Assembly (NCBI RefSeq): GCF_025153475.1
Contig: NZ_JANZXA010000009.1
Location: 124,001 to 188,000 of the forward strand
Direction of reading: 5' to 3'
DNA length: 64,000 bases
DNA from: Novosphingobium mangrovisedimenti
GTDB taxonomy: Bacteria; Pseudomonadota; Alphaproteobacteria; Sphingomonadales; Sphingomonadaceae
Notes under the pieces: generated by a model
The model's database searches: none
Told to the model about the DNA's origin: nothing
What the model saw: the letters and a program-made list of their open reading frames with translations, nothing else
In this document: piece by piece, positions 17,396 to 27,185 of the stretch
Layout: each line of letters starts with the position of its first letter
Numbering within the stretch: position 1 is the stretch's first letter
Made by a program: the position numbers and the translations under genes

Positions 17396-18568
17396 TCACA
17401 GCGGAACGAAGCGTGCGACGAAAAACCCGTCCGTACCGTCATGAAACGGAGATAGCCTGAGCCCTGCCCCGCGCGGCGTGCCCGCCGCGAGCACCGGCTG
17501 ATCAGCCTGCCAGCCAGCGTGGGTATCGAGAAAGCGACTAGCCTGCGAAGCCCCTTCCTCGTCGAGAAGCGAGCACGTGACGAAGACGAGCCTCCCGCCC
17601 GGCCGCACCAGCCGCGAGGCCACGTCGAGCAGCCGTTCCTGGATCCCGGCATAGCGTTCCAGTTGCCGCTCGGTAAGGCGCCAGCGCGCTTCGGGGTTGC
17701 GCCGCCAGGTGCCGGTGCCGGAACAGGGCGCATCGACCAGAACCGCGTCGGCCTTCCCTTCGAAGCGTCCAAGCGCCTGCAGCTCCCGGCCCGGATCGAG
17801 CAGCACGGTCTCGATCATCGTGGCCCCGGCCCGCTCGGCGCGCGGCGCGAGGCGCGAGAGGCGCGCGCGATCGGCATCGCAGGCCACGAGCGTGCCCCGG
17901 TTCTCCATGGCCGCAGCCAGCGCCAGCGTCTTGCCGCCGGCTCCCGCGCACAAGTCGATCACGGTCTCCCCGGGCCGCGCCGCCACGACTTCGCAAGTAA
18001 GCTGCGAACCGGTGTCCTGCACCTCGATGGCGCCCAAGCGATAGGCCTCGGCCTGCTCGATCCGCGTTTCAGGCGGATAGCGCCAGCCGTTTGCCGCTAC
18101 CGAACGCTCGCCACCCTCGGGCAGGGAAACGCGTCCGGCCTTGAGCGTGTTGATGCGGATATCGAGCGGCGCGCGTTCGAGCAGCGCGGTCGCCTCTTCC
18201 TCCCCGACACCGCTGGCCGCCAGCTTTTCGACCAGCCATGCCGGCGCGACGCCGCCTGCGGCCACGGCCTCGCCGGCAACGATCGGCGCGGGCGCATGGC
18301 GCGAGCCATCGAACAGGGCGGCAACCTGCGCATCCTCTTCGGCGACCCGCAGCATGGCCGCACGCCCATTTTCAGGCACTTCGCCGCAAGCCCGGATCGC
18401 ACGGTAGGCAAGTTCGCGCACCGCGCGCCGGTCTCCGCTACCGGCGAAACGGCGCGGGCGGAACCAGTCCGCGATCAGCCGATCGGCCGGCGCACCGTTC
18501 GCGCGCGCGGCTTCGATCACGAGGTCGAGAATCTCGATGGCGGCCTGGACCCGGGCTGCGGGTGTCAT
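17396..18568 (-). CDS. rsmB: 16S rRNA cytosine-5 methyltransferase family (RsmB/NOL1/NOP2/Sun)
   Basis: A SAM-dependent RNA m5C methyltransferase. The N-terminal part (about residues 1-130) resembles the NusB-like RNA-binding domain. The catalytic domain has the SAM block VIDLCAGAGGKTLAL, the motif IV block DAPCSGTGTWRRNPEARW with its cysteine, and a motif VI cysteine in FVTCSLLDEEG. The ATG at 18568 gives 390 residues; the frame upstream runs into a palindromic repeat and is not part of the protein. It lies downstream of guaB on the same strand, separated by that repeat. RsmB is the best guess, but the exact target base is not decided. Confidence 0.85.
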   Translation of the reverse strand: MTPAARVQAAIEILDLVIEAARANGAPADRLIADWFRPRRFAGSGDRRAVRELAYRAIRACGEVPENGRAAMLRVAEEDAQVAALFDGSRHAPAPIVAGEAVAAGGVAPAWLVEKLAASGVGEEEATALLERAPLDIRINTLKAGRVSLPEGGERSVAANGWRYPPETRIEQAEAYRLGAIEVQDTGSQLTCEVVAARPGETVIDLCAGAGGKTLALAAAMENRGTLVACDADRARLSRLAPRAERAGATMIETVLLDPGRELQALGRFEGKADAVLVDAPCSGTGTWRRNPEARWRLTERQLERYAGIQERLLDVASRLVRPGGRLVFVTCSLLDEEGASQASRFLDTHAGWQADQPVLAAGTPRGAGLRLSPFHDGTDGFFVARFVPL

Positions 18569-18571
18569 GAC

Positions 18572-18706
18572 ACCTGTCCTCCCCGGCACGGGGAGGGGGA
18601 CCGCCACAGGCGGTGGAGGGGATTCTCACCCCAACATCGCGCCAGACCGAGGCTCCCCTCCACCATGCTGCGCATGGTCCCCCTCCCCGTTCCGGGGAGG
18701 ACAGGT
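18572..18706. repeat. Long nested palindromic element between guaB and rsmB (family 3)
   Basis: Outer arms of 31 bases (18572-18602 and 18676-18706) are inverted copies differing at a single position; each contains CCTCCCCGG and GGGGAGGGGG. Inside them GGTGGAGGGG (18612-18621) pairs perfectly with CCCCTCCACC (18655-18664). The 135-base element fills almost the whole guaB-rsmB gap. As RNA it would form a very stable cruciform-like hairpin, likely to stop exonucleases or polymerase. Confidence 0.85.
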
Positions 18707-18718
18707 CGCATCCTGGAC

Positions 18719-20242
<1,524 letters not shown>

Positions 20243-20307
20243 CTAGGGGGTGTTTGCCGAAAGCGCGCGCGGCGCGAAAAGCCCCCGCCCGGCCTTGCCG
20301 AAGCAGC

Positions 20308-21825
20308 TTACTGCGCGATCCTCAGCGGTACCTTGCGCGGATCGGCGAACCACCGCCCGAGCGCGGTCAGCACTTTCACGTCTTCCACCTCCCCGCCAAG
20401 CTCCAGCGAATGCGCAAGATGCGCCAGATCGTCACTGGGGCGGTGATAGTCGGTATCGAAGAAAGTGCGCATGCGGTCCATGTCGCCGTAGGCGGTCGTG
20501 ACCATCACGGTGGGTATGTCGTGCTGCAACAGGGCCCACCCGTCCTGCCGGCGCACGTATTCGTTGGCGTCATCGTTGTCGCGCAGCTTGAAACCCTCTG
20601 CCTTGACCACCTTCCCGATGTCGGCATCGAGCCCGGTCATGCCCCGCCCGACGATGGCGAAATGGGTCCCCCTGGGCGCGATTGCGTCGGAATCGATGTT
20701 GAAGGCGGCAACGATACGGTCGAGCGGCAACGGCGGGTTCTCAGCAAAGGCATGCGCGCCGAGCAGCCCCAGTTCCTCGGCGGTGGTGGCGAGGAAATAG
20801 ATGTCGCGGTCCATCTGCGGCCCCCGCACGAGGCGCCGCGCCACTTCGGTCAGCGCAGCAACCCCGCTGGCATTGTCGATCGCACCGTTGCAGATCCGAT
20901 CCTCGGCCGTCGACTCGCCGCATTCCCCGAAATGGTCCCAGTGCGCCACGAACAGCACCGCTCCCGCCTCTGGGTGCCTGCCCGGCAACTTGCCGATCAG
21001 GTTGTGCGTGTGGATCGTCGTCTCGCGCGTGGTCGCTTCCAGCGAGGCCGTCACGTCGAGCGTGATCGGCGCGAAATCCGGCTTTGCCGCCGCGGCTTCC
21101 AGCGCATCGAGCGAATGGGCCGTACCCTTCAGCAGCGATTCCATCGAATTGCGGCTGATGAAGGCTTCCAGATCGCCGCCGAGCGCATCGTTGGCCAATG
21201 CGTAGCCCGAACGCTGGCGCCGCGCGGCGACTTCCGCGATGTTGCGCTCTCCGTCGAGCACCGTCAGCACTGCCGAGGCCCCGTGCGCCAGGAGCTCGTT
21301 CTGCCGCTTGCTATCGCTCGCATCGCCGTCGAGCACGACCGCGATACGCCCCGCTAGCTCGTTGCGGGTGAATTCCAGGCCGCTCGCACGGCCCACGAAC
21401 AGCAGCGGCGCATTGCGCACGAGGCTGCGCTTGCCGGACGTGAGCACGATCATGTCGGCCGGCGCGATCGGAGTCCGAAAGCCCTTGCGCAGGAACTGGG
21501 CGCTTTCCGCCGCGGGCTCCCGCGCGACCAGCGTAACCGGCGCGAACCATTCGTTACCCGGATCATTGGTGCCGGAAACGAGCCCGATGTCGTACCACTG
21601 GCGCCCGAGATAGCGCAGCGTCCTGGCCTCGCCCTCGGTTCCCGGTTCGCGACCGTCAAAATCGTCGCTCGCGAGAATCTCGATGTGCGCGCGCAGCCGG
21701 GCTTCGAGTTCGCGGTCGGCGCGGCTGGTCCTGGCGGGAGACGGCGCCGGGACGGCCAGCATCAGCACGCCAAGCGACGCCAGCCCTGCCTTCCATCCCA
21801 GACGTGCCCACAGACCCGAATTCAT
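20308..21825 (-). CDS. Exported M28-family zinc aminopeptidase
   Basis: A secreted peptidase of 505 residues with an N-terminal signal peptide (AGLASLGVLMLAVPAPSPA). The five metal ligands are visible in order: the His and Asp of AHWDHFGECG, the Asp of GAIDNASGVAAL, the Glu pair of TTAEELGLLGA, the Asp of FNIDSDAI, and the His of DTDYHRPSD. A PA-type insertion appears before the catalytic domain (about residues 130-200). It probably trims peptides in the periplasm or outside. It is divergent from the zinc metallopeptidase gene at 22054; the 228-base gap between them shows no recognisable motif. Confidence 0.92.
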   Translation of the reverse strand: MNSGLWARLGWKAGLASLGVLMLAVPAPSPARTSRADRELEARLRAHIEILASDDFDGREPGTEGEARTLRYLGRQWYDIGLVSGTNDPGNEWFAPVTLVAREPAAESAQFLRKGFRTPIAPADMIVLTSGKRSLVRNAPLLFVGRASGLEFTRNELAGRIAVVLDGDASDSKRQNELLAHGASAVLTVLDGERNIAEVAARRQRSGYALANDALGGDLEAFISRNSMESLLKGTAHSLDALEAAAAKPDFAPITLDVTASLEATTRETTIHTHNLIGKLPGRHPEAGAVLFVAHWDHFGECGESTAEDRICNGAIDNASGVAALTEVARRLVRGPQMDRDIYFLATTAEELGLLGAHAFAENPPLPLDRIVAAFNIDSDAIAPRGTHFAIVGRGMTGLDADIGKVVKAEGFKLRDNDDANEYVRRQDGWALLQHDIPTVMVTTAYGDMDRMRTFFDTDYHRPSDDLAHLAHSLELGGEVEDVKVLTALGRWFADPRKVPLRIAQ

Positions 21826-22053
21826 CGCGGATAGCCTATACGACGAATCCTCGCCGCGGGTGAGAAAAGTGCAAGCCAGACCGGCCCTGACCGTCGTTTT
21901 TGCAAAAATGTCACCCAAGCATGGCAGCCGGGCAACACACGGGCGACACAGGCACGCGTGCGAAGCGCGATATCGATTGATCCCCCATCGACCTCGCGGC
22001 TAGGCAATCGGGACGGCGCATGTCCGGCGCCGGCGAGCAAAAGGGACCCTCAG

Positions 22054-22923
22054 ATGCGATTGAAACGGTTCAACCCAGACAATATCCGCGTCAGCCGGGG
22101 CGGCCGTGGCAGCTTTCCCGGAGGCGGCGGCGGCAAGCTGGGGCTCGGCACTCTGTTGATCGTGCTGATCGGCGCTCTGGTCTTCGGCGTCGATCCGGGC
22201 CAGATGCTCGGCACGATCGAGAACGTGCAGCAGCCGGGCTCGGCCCCCGCCGCACAACAGGCGAGTTCGACCGATGCTACCGAGATCTGCACCGAGAACG
22301 CCTATTCGCTGGAAGCCTGCAATGCGCTGGATTCGCTCAACAGCACCTGGCAGCCGCTGTTCGCGCAGGCCGGCATCGCCTTCGAGCAGCCGATGCTGCG
22401 TTTCTACAACGGCACGGACCGCTCAGGGTGCGGTGCCGCGCAAAGCGCCATGGGGCCGTTCTACTGCCCGGCGGACCAGGGCATCTACATCGACACCAGC
22501 TTCTACGACCAGCTCGACAAGCAACTCGGCGCCAAGGGAGACTTCGCGCGCTATTACGTGATCGCCCATGAATACGGCCATCATGTCCAGCACCTGCTCG
22601 GGCTCGACAGCAAGGTGCGCCGGGCCCAGCAGCAGAACCCCGGCCAGTCCAATGCCCTGCAGGTGCGCATGGAACTGCAGGCGGACTGCTACGCGGGCGT
22701 CTGGGCGGGCAGGCACAAGGACTTGATCGAGCCCGGCGACATGGAGGAAGGCCTCACCGCCGCGAGCGCGATCGGCGACGACACGCTGATGCGGGGAGCC
22801 GGCCAACGGGTGAACCCGGAAAGCTTCACCCACGGCTCGAGCGAGCAACGCATGAAGTGGCTCAAGCGCGGAATAGACACAGGGAACGAGGACGCCTGTG
22901 ATACGTTTGCGACCATGAGCTGA
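22054..22923 (+). CDS. Predicted neutral zinc metallopeptidase (YpfJ family)
   Basis: A 289-residue membrane-anchored protein. The N-terminus (MRLKRFNPDNIRVSRGGRG) and a glycine-rich stretch precede one hydrophobic helix (LGLGTLLIVLIGALVFGV). The catalytic zinc motif HEYGHH (HExxH) follows the block YYVIA near residue 170, and LQADCYAGVW near residue 210 holds a likely third ligand. Family members are uncharacterised. AAGGGA sits before the ATG at 22054. An exported protein gene follows after 54 bases. Confidence 0.88.
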   Translation: MRLKRFNPDNIRVSRGGRGSFPGGGGGKLGLGTLLIVLIGALVFGVDPGQMLGTIENVQQPGSAPAAQQASSTDATEICTENAYSLEACNALDSLNSTWQPLFAQAGIAFEQPMLRFYNGTDRSGCGAAQSAMGPFYCPADQGIYIDTSFYDQLDKQLGAKGDFARYYVIAHEYGHHVQHLLGLDSKVRRAQQQNPGQSNALQVRMELQADCYAGVWAGRHKDLIEPGDMEEGLTAASAIGDDTLMRGAGQRVNPESFTHGSSEQRMKWLKRGIDTGNEDACDTFATMS

Positions 22924-22977
22924 TCTCGAACCGGGCATTGCCCGACAAGGCATGGCCCAACCAACAGGAACAGTCCC

Positions 22978-23607
22978 ATGCGCCGCATGCTGTTGACCGC
23001 CACCGTCACCGCCTCTCTTCTTGCCGGGCCCGTCATGGCCAGGCAGCAGGACAAGCCGGTCACCAATCGCAATCCGGATGCGATGGATGTGGCCAAGACG
23101 CCGGTCACCGATCTCAACGTCGGGCGCGATGGCGAAATTCCGCCAGTGCTGACCGCCGCCGTGGCCGATCCCTATACGCTGACGGGCCTGCGCAAGTGCA
23201 GCCAGCTCGCCTCGGCGATCGGCGGCCTCGACGAAGTATTGGGTCCCGACATCGACCTGCCGCAGGAAGAGCGCGACCGCATCAGCAGCGGCCGCGTGGC
23301 CAAGTGGGTGGTCTCCTCGTTCATTCCCTTCCGCGGCCTGATCCGCGAAGTCTCCGGCGCCAATGCCCAGGACAAGAAGGTCAATGCGGCAATCCAGGCC
23401 GGCGTGGCGCGGCGCGGTTTCCTCAAGGGCGTGGGCGCGGCGCGGGGCTGCAAGTACCCGGCTTCCCCGGCGCCTCCCGCCGTCGTCCAGGCCCATCTGG
23501 AAAGGCTCAGGGCCGAAGACGGCAAGGACAAGAAGAACGATAAAGGCGACAAGAACGACAAGGGCGTCTCGTACACCGCGGAGCCAGTCGTCCAACCTAT
23601 CCCCTAG
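22978..23607 (+). CDS. Exported hypothetical protein with highly charged tail
   Basis: A 209-residue protein with a clear signal peptide (MRRMLLTATVTASLLAGPVMA). The mature part has cysteines in LRKCSQLAS and ARGCKYP. The C-terminus holds a run rich in lysine, aspartate and asparagine (GKDKKNDKGDKNDKG). I do not recognise the family. It sits 54 bases after the zinc metallopeptidase and could be its partner or substrate, but this is only suggested by position. Confidence 0.75.
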   Translation: MRRMLLTATVTASLLAGPVMARQQDKPVTNRNPDAMDVAKTPVTDLNVGRDGEIPPVLTAAVADPYTLTGLRKCSQLASAIGGLDEVLGPDIDLPQEERDRISSGRVAKWVVSSFIPFRGLIREVSGANAQDKKVNAAIQAGVARRGFLKGVGAARGCKYPASPAPPAVVQAHLERLRAEDGKDKKNDKGDKNDKGVSYTAEPVVQPIP

Positions 23608-23647
23608 GCGCGATTGCAGAGCGCAGGCAGCATGCTAGACCCTGTGC

Positions 23648-24796
23648 ATGCGCCTTTCCGATTGCCATAACATCGGCGATTTTCGCCGCCTTGCAAAACA
23701 GCGCCTGCCATGGCCCGTCTTCGACTACATAGACGGAGCCGCCGACGACGAGCTGACCAAGGCGCGCAACACCGCCGCATTCAACGATGTCGATCTGGTG
23801 CCTGACGTTCTGGCAGGCGTAGAGACCATCGACACCTCGATCACGGTGATGGGCCGCAAGAGCGCCCTGCCCCTGATCCTCTCGCCCACTGCGTTGCAGC
23901 GCGTGTTCCACTGGCAGGGCGAACGCGCCGTCGCGCGCGCGGCGCAGAAGTTCGGGCTGTGGTTCGGCATTTCCAGCCTCGCCACCGTCTCGATCGAGGA
24001 AATCGGCGCGCTGGGCGACAACCCCAAGATGTTCCAGCTCTATGTCCACAAGGACAAGGGGCTCAACCGCTCGATGATCGAGCGCTGCCAGGCGGCGAAG
24101 TTCGATGCCATCGCGCTGACGGTCGACACCATCGTCGGCGGCAAGCGCGAGCGGTGCCTGCGCTCGGGCTTTTCCTCGCCGCCGCGCTTCACGCCCTCCT
24201 CGCTGCTGTCCTACGCGCTCAAGCCGCGCTGGGCGCTGGACTACGTCTTCCGCGAGAAGTTCGCGCTGCCCAACCTCGACACCCACGTCAGCGCCGGCAC
24301 CGGCGAGGCGATGAGCATCCAGCGCTATTTCTCCGAGATGCTCGACCAGTCGATGGACTGGAAGATGGCAGCTTCGATCCGCGAGCAATGGGGCGGCACC
24401 TTCTGCCTCAAGGGCGTGATGAGCGTGGCCGACGCGCGCCGCGCAGTGGAAATCGGCGCGGATGCGATCATGATTTCCAACCACGGCGGCCGCCAGCTCG
24501 ACGGCAGCCGCGCGCCCTTCGACCAGGTCCGCGAGATCGTCGATGCCGTGGGCGGCGAGATCGAGGTGATCTGCGACGGCGGCGTGCGGCGCGGCACGCA
24601 CGTGCTCAAGGCGCTGGCGGCGGGCGCCACCTGTGCCTCGGGCGGGCGGCTCTACCTCTACGCCCTCGCCGCTGCCGGACAGCCCGGCGTCGAACGCGCA
24701 ATCACCATCCTCAAGGAAGAGATCGAGCGCGATATGAAGCTGATGGGCGTGACCCGCGTCGATCAACTCAACCGCGAAAGCCTGCGCTGGCGTTAG
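23648..24796 (+). CDS. lldD: FMN-dependent alpha-hydroxy-acid dehydrogenase (L-lactate dehydrogenase type)
   Basis: Oxidises an L-2-hydroxy acid, most likely L-lactate to pyruvate, with electrons passed to the respiratory chain. The TIM-barrel shows PVFDYIDGAADDE near the start, LSPTALQRVFHW, and the active site SNHGGRQLDGSRA with its histidine, followed by VICDGGVRRGTHVLKALAAGA, which binds FMN phosphate. Length is 382 residues, matching LldD. Other members oxidise glycolate or mandelate, so the substrate is not certain. A palindromic repeat separates it from the convergent flavoenzyme gene. Confidence 0.88.
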   Translation: MRLSDCHNIGDFRRLAKQRLPWPVFDYIDGAADDELTKARNTAAFNDVDLVPDVLAGVETIDTSITVMGRKSALPLILSPTALQRVFHWQGERAVARAAQKFGLWFGISSLATVSIEEIGALGDNPKMFQLYVHKDKGLNRSMIERCQAAKFDAIALTVDTIVGGKRERCLRSGFSSPPRFTPSSLLSYALKPRWALDYVFREKFALPNLDTHVSAGTGEAMSIQRYFSEMLDQSMDWKMAASIREQWGGTFCLKGVMSVADARRAVEIGADAIMISNHGGRQLDGSRAPFDQVREIVDAVGGEIEVICDGGVRRGTHVLKALAAGATCASGGRLYLYALAAAGQPGVERAITILKEEIERDMKLMGVTRVDQLNRESLRWR

Positions 24797-24826
24797 GATG
24801 GAAAACACGAAAGCGTAAACAGAAAC

Positions 24827-24902
24827 CGCTCACCCTGAGCTTGTCGAAGGGTGTTTGGTCCTGACCCCGTGCCAACGTCCTTCGACAGGCTCAGGACGAG
24901 CG
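24827..24902. repeat. Palindromic repeat, family 1, copy 2
   Basis: Arms CGCTCACCCTGAGC-type (24827-24850) and CCTTCGACAGGCTC-type (24879-24902) are inverted 24-base copies agreeing at about 21 positions. They match the pair at 16614-16690. The element sits between the convergent lldD and flavoenzyme genes, where it could serve as a two-way terminator. Confidence 0.82.
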
Positions 24903-24963
24903 GGGCCAGTGCGAATTTTCGATGTGATGCCGTGAATCCCATCACTCGCCCGGCTGAACGCGG

Positions 24964-27060
24964 TCAACCCGCCGGAGCGGGTCTGGGCACATCCGCCGGG
25001 AACGGCATGACCGCCAGCGGATCGGGCGAGAACCATGCATCGGCAAAGGACGCAGGCGCATCCGGCTCGCCGATAGCGCGCGCGAACTTCTGCCCCTCGA
25101 AGGTCGCAGCCGCCAGCATGCGCGCGGCCAGTGCGTCGCCCACGGTGAAAAGCTGCGCCACCTTGCCTTCGAGCGCGCGGGCAAGGGCATCCTGCGGCAC
25201 CCGCCCGGTGGCGAGGACGACGGCGTCGGCAGGCTCGACGCGCGCCTCGCCCGTGTGGACATCGCGCAGCATGACTGTGTCCGGCCCGATCTCGCGCAGC
25301 CATGTCGTGGGCACGAGTTCCACCCCGGCGCGCTTCATGCGCCCGACGATGTAGTACTCCTCCCAATTGTCGGTGTTGCGGGCGGAGACCGGCGAATAGC
25401 CCGCTGTGACAAAGCGCACCCCTGCCCCGCCTTCGGCGAGCATTTCGGCAATGCCGGTCCCGGTGTGATAGCCCTCGGCATCGAAGATCCAGACATTGCC
25501 GCTGGGCCGCACCCCGCCGAGCAGCACCTCTTCGGGCGTCAGCACGTGGGGCTGGTCCGATCCGGGAATGTCGCCGTCATGCGTAATCGAGCGTCCGCCG
25601 GGGCTATAGGTGGCCCCGGTAGCGACGATCACCGCATCGGGCACCTCGGCCAGAACCACAGCCTCGTCCGCTGCGCTGGAGAGCCGCACGTCCACGCCGA
25701 GCCGGTCGAGTTCAGCCGCCCACCAGTCGATCGCGGCCCGGTAATGCCCGCGCCCGGGCAGTCCGGCCCAGAGCGACAGCGCCCCGCCCAGAGCCTCGCG
25801 CGCCTCGAACAGCGTTACCTTGTGGCCCTTGGCAGCGGCGACGCGCGCCGCCTCCATGCCGCCCGGCCCGCCGCCGATGACGACCACGCGCCTGCTCTCG
25901 CGCGCCGATTCATAGCTGTGCCGGCCCCAGAGGCGGTCGCGGTAGGAAGCGGGGTTGATCGCGCACCCCTGCGCGCCCTCGCCGCCCGCCGCTGTGCACC
26001 AGTTGCAGGCGATGCAGGTGCGGCCGCGTTCTTCACGCCCTTCGCGCGCGTTCTGCACGAAATCGGGCTCGGCAATGAGCTGGCGTGCGGCCCCGATCAC
26101 GTCGCACACACCCGCCTGCAGCGCCGCCTCCGCATCTGCCATGCTGGTCAGGTTGCCCAGCACCGAGAAGACCGGAACACCGCCCGCCGCGCTACGCACG
26201 ACCTCCACCCAGGGGCGGTAGTACTGCGCCTTCTCGAAGCCGGTCGGCATGCCGTGGCGAAACTGCTGCGGCTCCAGACCGACATCGAGATCGATATAGT
26301 CAATCAGCCCTTGATCAACGAGCCGAGTCACGACTTCGCGCGCCGTTTCGGGGCCATAGCCGCCGTCCAGTTGCTCATCGCAATTGAGCCTGAGACCCAC
26401 CGCGAAATTGTCTCCGCCACCCTGACGCGCGGCCTGCAGGCTTTCGACAAGGAAGCGCATGCGGTTTTCCAGCGAACCGCCGTACTCATCGGTCCGCTCG
26501 TTGAACCAGGGCGAGAGGAACTGCTGGATCAGGGCGGCATGGCTGACGTGGAGCATGATCCCGTCGAAGCCCGCCTCGGCCATGTTCGCGGCGGTCTCGC
26601 GAGTCGCCTCGATCATCCGCGCGATCTCGTCACGGCTCATCGCGCGGGTCGAATGGGCGCGGCCACCGTGGCCGAACTGGCGCACCGAAGGGGCAAGAGC
26701 TGGTGCCGGCGGACTCAGCGGCTGCCAGAACCCAGCGCCGATCCAGTGATAGAAAGGCTCGCCGAAGATCTTGCCCCCGGCCTCGTGGATGGCATCGGTC
26801 AGGACGCGGAAGGCCGGGATGTTCACGGCCTCGTGCGGGACAGGCTGCCGAGTCCGCCCGCGCTCGTGCATGGCAAGCGCCACGATGACGAGGCCGCAGC
26901 CCCCGCCCTTCACCCGTTCCGCGCTATAGGCGACCAGATCGTCCGCCGGCTTGGTCCCCGCCGAAAGCGCGCTGCCGTGCGGTGCGAAGAAGAACCGGTT
27001 GGGCAGTTCGACCGGGCCAAGCCGAATCGGAGAGAATACCCCGGGGTATTTTGCATGCAT
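24964..27060 (-). CDS. NADH:flavin oxidoreductase, 2,4-dienoyl-CoA reductase / TMADH-like
   Basis: A 698-residue two-part flavoenzyme. Residues 1 to about 360 form an Old Yellow Enzyme TIM barrel (FSPIRLGPVELPNRFFFAPHG). Then comes an iron-sulfur motif CIACNWC with a fourth cysteine in QGCAINP. The C-terminal half binds FAD/NAD(P), starting VVVIGGGPGGMEAA. This layout is shared by 2,4-dienoyl-CoA reductase, trimethylamine dehydrogenase and related enzymes. The substrate is not readable from the sequence. The start at 27060 has GGAAGGAT just before it. The blaI-M56 operon terminator lies directly upstream, so it is separately transcribed. Confidence 0.88.
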   Translation of the reverse strand: MHAKYPGVFSPIRLGPVELPNRFFFAPHGSALSAGTKPADDLVAYSAERVKGGGCGLVIVALAMHERGRTRQPVPHEAVNIPAFRVLTDAIHEAGGKIFGEPFYHWIGAGFWQPLSPPAPALAPSVRQFGHGGRAHSTRAMSRDEIARMIEATRETAANMAEAGFDGIMLHVSHAALIQQFLSPWFNERTDEYGGSLENRMRFLVESLQAARQGGGDNFAVGLRLNCDEQLDGGYGPETAREVVTRLVDQGLIDYIDLDVGLEPQQFRHGMPTGFEKAQYYRPWVEVVRSAAGGVPVFSVLGNLTSMADAEAALQAGVCDVIGAARQLIAEPDFVQNAREGREERGRTCIACNWCTAAGGEGAQGCAINPASYRDRLWGRHSYESARESRRVVVIGGGPGGMEAARVAAAKGHKVTLFEAREALGGALSLWAGLPGRGHYRAAIDWWAAELDRLGVDVRLSSAADEAVVLAEVPDAVIVATGATYSPGGRSITHDGDIPGSDQPHVLTPEEVLLGGVRPSGNVWIFDAEGYHTGTGIAEMLAEGGAGVRFVTAGYSPVSARNTDNWEEYYIVGRMKRAGVELVPTTWLREIGPDTVMLRDVHTGEARVEPADAVVLATGRVPQDALARALEGKVAQLFTVGDALAARMLAAATFEGQKFARAIGEPDAPASFADAWFSPDPLAVMPFPADVPRPAPAG

Positions 27061-27116
27061 GGCCACATCCTTCCCGTTTTTCCGGAACGATATGGCGCCT
27101 GAAAATACCGTGCAAC

Positions 27117-27160
27117 TGCGAAAAAACAAAAACACCGGGGCGTTGAAACGCACCCGGTGC
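27117..27160 (-). terminator. Rho-independent terminator of the BlaI-M56 operon
   Basis: Read on the minus strand, a CACCGGG / CCCGGTG stem topped by GCGTT / AACGC is followed by a T-rich tract (TTTTTGTTTTTT). It begins about 26 bases after the stop codon of the M56 peptidase gene. It also isolates the flavoenzyme gene downstream. Confidence 0.88.
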
Positions 27161-27185
27161 TAAATTTTATTTCAGGCAGTGCCGA

